In this document: one piece after another, positions 38,774 through 41,506 of the stretch
How the letters are laid out: every line of letters begins with the position of its first letter
Position numbering within the stretch: the stretch's first letter is position 1
Source of the DNA: an uncultured Lachnospiraceae bacterium
Lineage (GTDB): Bacteria; Bacillota; Clostridia; Lachnospirales; Lachnospiraceae
Direction: 5' to 3'
Assembly (NCBI GenBank): GCA_945621435.1
Contig: CALZBR010000021.1
Span: 1-41,506, forward strand
Length of the DNA stretch: 41,506 bases
Program-made: the position numbers and the translations under genes
Notes under the pieces: model-generated
Told to the model about the DNA's origin: nothing
Database searches by the model: none
The model's input: only the letters and a program-made list of their open reading frames with translations

Positions 38774-40711
38774 ATGGAGCCACTCAAGAGTTACAACAGA
38801 ATAGTAGACGGGCCACTAACACCAGAAGCACAGGCACTTGCTTACTACGATGTGCTTTCAAGAGGTGGGACTGGTGCAGTTTTCCATTGCTACAAAGGTG
38901 AGGAGAGACTTAACGACCAAGGAAAGCCCTACAAGCCGATGGTTCCTTACTGTGTAAGAAAAAAGGAGAGCTTTGTAGAGCAGTACATACAAGGAAGAGA
39001 AAAAGACAGCTACATAACAGTGAATCAGTTTAGTGGAAAGTACAGGTACAACGAAGGAACGAACAAGTGGGGATGGTTTAGGCAAGAACAGGATTGCGTC
39101 GCAATCAACGGTTTCATGATTGATTTCGACATCATGAAAGGTAAGGAAGTGCAGGACCACTACACGATAGAAGAAGGGGACCGCATTGTAAAAGAGGTGC
39201 TTTTCAAGGTGGATAGACTGGTTGAAGAAGGAGCGATGGTAAAGCCTACTCTTGTTACACTTTCCGGTCGTGGAATCCAGATGCTTTTCCTTTACGAAGA
39301 AGCAATTGATACAAGTAGCAAGGAAGCACTTCACAAGCATAAAAAACTCTATGCCCATGTCGTTACCTATTTACAGAGTATTTTTGACAAAAATTTTGTG
39401 GAAGTAGACACAAAAGTAACGGATGCCCCAAGAATCTGTCGCTTGCCTGGCACAATGCACACAAAGAATGGCCGTATGGCAACGCTGCAGGAAATAAATG
39501 CAGACTGCTACTACGATGTGGATGTGTTGTGTGAATTTTTTGGTGTTGATTTATCAGAAGAAGCACCTAAGAAGCCAGGCAGGAAGGCAAAGGCTTCCAA
39601 AGTTGTAAGCATCACAAAACAGGCTAAAAAACGCAGGAACTACCAGCATATTCTCGACAAAAATGCACCGGTAATAAGTCGTAACGAAGTGATTATGTTC
39701 GAAAGCAAGCTGATAGAGAGAAGAAATATCCAGGGAAAAATCAAGTCCATTGAAAAACTTGCTGAGTACAGGGGTATGAGTAAAGGACAGGGAAGAGAAG
39801 TGATGCTTCACATCTATTACAGCCTCCAGCGTCAGATAAACAAAGCAACAATAGCGGAAGAAAAAACAAGAAGATTTAACTCTTATTTTGATGAGCCACT
39901 TCCAGAAGGAGAAGTTTATGGGCTTATTAAAAATGCTAACACCCATCGTGGTGGAAAAACAGAGAAAATAGAATGGGAAGATGGCAAAGCAATCGCTACA
40001 GAGCATCGGTATCCAAATGGTTATTACGAAGCAAGCAGACAGGGAATTATCGAGATGCTTGGTATGAGCAAAGAAGAAATAGTAGTAAGTGGCATCACCC
40101 AGAGGCAGATGGAAAAGGAAAGAGCAAAGAGAAACAACGCTGCAAAGGCAAAGCACTTGGAGCGTCTTATTGGAATGCTCAGAAAAGGAGAGAAGGACTC
40201 TGAAATTGCGAAGGAGTACATGGCTTTTTCAGGTAAAAGCAGAGCGTCTGCGTACAGATGGATTGCAAAAGCAAAGGAAACCATCGAAAACTGGGAAAGA
40301 CAGGCAAGAGAGGAGCAAGAAGCAGCAGTTCCAGAGATTGAGAAAGCGTTGTCTCATTTTGGCGTAAATGCCAAAAGTAATATGAATATATATGAAGCTA
40401 AGGGTCCCGTTTTGCTTGAGAGAGAAGTGAAAAAAGAGAGCGAAGATGGAACTGTTAGCATAGAAAGAGTGGAAAGCGATGGAACGAGGCGCTATAAGTA
40501 CAGGCGAAATGAGCTCAAAGCATCAGACAGGCTCATAGTAGACGAGATATACAGCGTGGAGCTGGTGCATTATGAAGGAAACGATTGCTACTGCCTGATA
40601 AAAACAGACTGCAGAACGTACACGCTAGATGGAGAGCTCATAAAATCAAAAGAAGGAGCATGGAAGCTCTGGGGAGTGTCAGGATACCCTATGGGCTACA
40701 AGGTGGGGTAG
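38774..40711 (+). CDS. Plasmid-type AEP primase / replication protein without helicase domain
   Basis: 645 residues from the ATG at 38774 after AAAGGAGG; an upstream TTG in the same frame is not used. The N-terminal primase-polymerase domain (about 30-255) shows D117-F-D119 in GFMIDFDIM, S164-G-R-G in TLSGRGIQMLFLY, and D217-A-P-R-I-C-R-L-P-G-T followed by MHTKNG, the pattern of RepB/PrimPol-like plasmid primases. A PriCT-like segment follows (FNSYFDEPLPEGEVYGLI, about 370-395). The C-terminal half is basic with an HTH-like helix set (EIAKEYMAFSGKSRASAYRW). No Walker motif is present, so a host helicase is probably used. Two motif copies lie just behind the gene. Confidence 0.82.
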   Translation: MEPLKSYNRIVDGPLTPEAQALAYYDVLSRGGTGAVFHCYKGEERLNDQGKPYKPMVPYCVRKKESFVEQYIQGREKDSYITVNQFSGKYRYNEGTNKWGWFRQEQDCVAINGFMIDFDIMKGKEVQDHYTIEEGDRIVKEVLFKVDRLVEEGAMVKPTLVTLSGRGIQMLFLYEEAIDTSSKEALHKHKKLYAHVVTYLQSIFDKNFVEVDTKVTDAPRICRLPGTMHTKNGRMATLQEINADCYYDVDVLCEFFGVDLSEEAPKKPGRKAKASKVVSITKQAKKRRNYQHILDKNAPVISRNEVIMFESKLIERRNIQGKIKSIEKLAEYRGMSKGQGREVMLHIYYSLQRQINKATIAEEKTRRFNSYFDEPLPEGEVYGLIKNANTHRGGKTEKIEWEDGKAIATEHRYPNGYYEASRQGIIEMLGMSKEEIVVSGITQRQMEKERAKRNNAAKAKHLERLIGMLRKGEKDSEIAKEYMAFSGKSRASAYRWIAKAKETIENWERQAREEQEAAVPEIEKALSHFGVNAKSNMNIYEAKGPVLLEREVKKESEDGTVSIERVESDGTRRYKYRRNELKASDRLIVDEIYSVELVHYEGNDCYCLIKTDCRTYTLDGELIKSKEGAWKLWGVSGYPMGYKVG

Positions 40712-40717
40712 CAATGT

Positions 40718-40793
40718 AAACCTTCCGCAAATGCGTGTAAAGATAGGGTGTACCACAAACTTCCTTCTCGATGCACCCAAACCTTCCGCAAAT
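40718..40793 (+). repeat. Pair of exact element motifs behind the primase gene (iteron candidate)
   Basis: AAACCTTCCGCAAAT occurs at 40718-40732 and 40779-40793, 61 bases apart. A partial copy, AAACTTCCTTC, lies between at about 40757-40767. The first begins 6 bases after the primase stop. The AT-rich bases just after the second copy would suit an unwinding region. The origin role is inferred. Confidence 0.6.
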
Positions 40794-40947
40794 AAAAAAG
40801 AAGAAAAAATTCTGCCATATGTAAGTACCAAAAGTGACGAGCTTCATTTTTAACAATGGGTAATCCTGAATGAAAAGAAAACATAAGGTATTGGTTTTGA
40901 TACATATTCGATAAGAGGTCAAATTTGCGACATAGGAGGAAAAAGAA

Positions 40948-41476
40948 ATGGTGTATGGTTATTGTAGAATATCAACTCCCAAAACAGCGAATCGAGAGAC
41001 AAGTGCGAAATATTGCGGCAGAATTCCCGGAAGCGAAAATGGTGTACGAAGTGTACACGGGAACCAAGTTCCAAAACCGTAAAGAGTTCGATAAATTACT
41101 GGGGAAACTAAAACAGGGGGATACTATCGTTTTCGATTCTGTTTCTCGTATGAGCAGGAATGCTGAGGAAGGAGTCGAAATGTATTTTAAGTTGGTTGAT
41201 AGGGGGATAAACCTTGTTTTCCTAAAAGAACGCTATATAGATAGCGAGGTGTACTTGTCTTCCATCAGTGACAAGATAGAACTCCAAGGAACAGATGAGG
41301 ATGAAATCTTTAAAGGTCTTAACAACTACTTTAGGAAGTTGGCTATTAAGCAGATACAAATTGCTTTTGACCAGAGTGAGAAGGAAGTTATGGATTTACG
41401 TCAAAGAACAAAAGAGGGGCTTGTAACAGCTAAGTTAAATGGTAAGCAGATTGGTGTTGCGCCCCTCTCAGCCTGA
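40948..41476 (+). pseudogene. Serine resolvase/invertase family recombinase, frameshifted and 3'-altered
   Basis: The true start is the ATG at 40948, after AGGAGGA, giving MVYGYCRISTPK with the catalytic Ser of the YxRxS motif. The rest (QRIERQVRNI..., FDSVSRMSRNAEEGVEMYF) continues in the next frame, so there is one extra base in the AAAA run at 40981-40984. The second frame is open to TGA at 41474-41476. The expected end after RTKEGLVTAKLNGKQIG is replaced by VAPLSA, so the C-terminal HTH is missing. Either it is decayed or the homopolymer is a sequencing error or slippage site. Family members resolve or invert DNA using a Ser nucleophile. Confidence 0.78.
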
Positions 41477-41506
41477 CTTACAACTAACCTAGTTGCCTGT
41501 CACAGA

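Noticed and set aside
41453..41506. Right attachment site of the integrated element at the end of the window
   Set aside because: No copy of the tRNA-Leu 3' end (TTATCCGCA) is present here.

Overview
The window looks like chromosome of a low-to-moderate GC anaerobic Firmicute, most likely a Lachnospiraceae (Clostridia). It contains the end of the ribosomal alpha operon (rpsK-rpsD-rpoA-rplQ), an ECF transporter module with truA, Rrf2 and KtrAB proteins of clostridial type, Rpn-type putative transposase/nuclease genes, and strong SigA-like promoters with AGGAGG ribosome binding sites. I cannot name the species from the sequence.

Layout. 1-7058: translation and transcription genes, a divergent VanY-like protein, the vitamin-transport energising module EcfA1-EcfA2-EcfT, and truA. 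7071-12093: an orphan hybrid sensor kinase and a chemoreceptor gene broken by an in-frame TAG. 12100-18790: a sulfur/methionine island with metNIQ, a LysR-type regulator, a Rrf2 regulator, cysK and an O-acetylhomoserine sulfhydrylase gene, also broken by an in-frame TAG. metN and cysK share an upstream 17-bp dyad that I propose as the regulon site. 18926-20939: KtrA/KtrB potassium uptake. 21193-23474: a TetR regulator and a second chemoreceptor. 23535-25512: a tightly coupled three-gene cassette of zinc-ribbon and membrane proteins of unknown role. 25570-27494: an EAL phosphodiesterase. 27561-28188: five tRNAs (Pro, Arg, His, Gln, Lys). 28275-31262: a MATE transporter, an FHA-domain gene remnant, and a yybP-ykoY (Mn2+)-type riboswitch in front of a cation exchanger. 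31280-33659: a nuclease-ATPase/helicase fusion and an internally shortened Rpn protein behind a structured leader.

33812-41506: an integrated accessory element. It starts at the 3' end of tRNA-Leu(TAG), beside a tyrosine integrase reading toward the tRNA. It carries a plasmid-type archaeo-eukaryotic (AEP) primase without a helicase, small unknown genes, a broken serine resolvase, and a nested remnant of another mobile element (DUF3796 protein, XRE regulator, KTR-domain protein, tail of a large serine recombinase). A 15-bp motif, AAACCTTCCGCAAAT or close variants, occurs six times across the element, mostly in gene-free gaps. Two copies lie directly behind the primase gene. This looks like a dispersed iteron or regulatory site set of an integrated replicon and is the best candidate here for an undescribed system. 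The right end of the element is outside the window.

Other points of interest are a 177-nt imperfect palindrome between metQ and the LysR gene, a 57-bp near-perfect palindrome holding face-to-face promoters upstream of the Rrf2 gene, and a candidate novel leader RNA in front of the Rpn gene.
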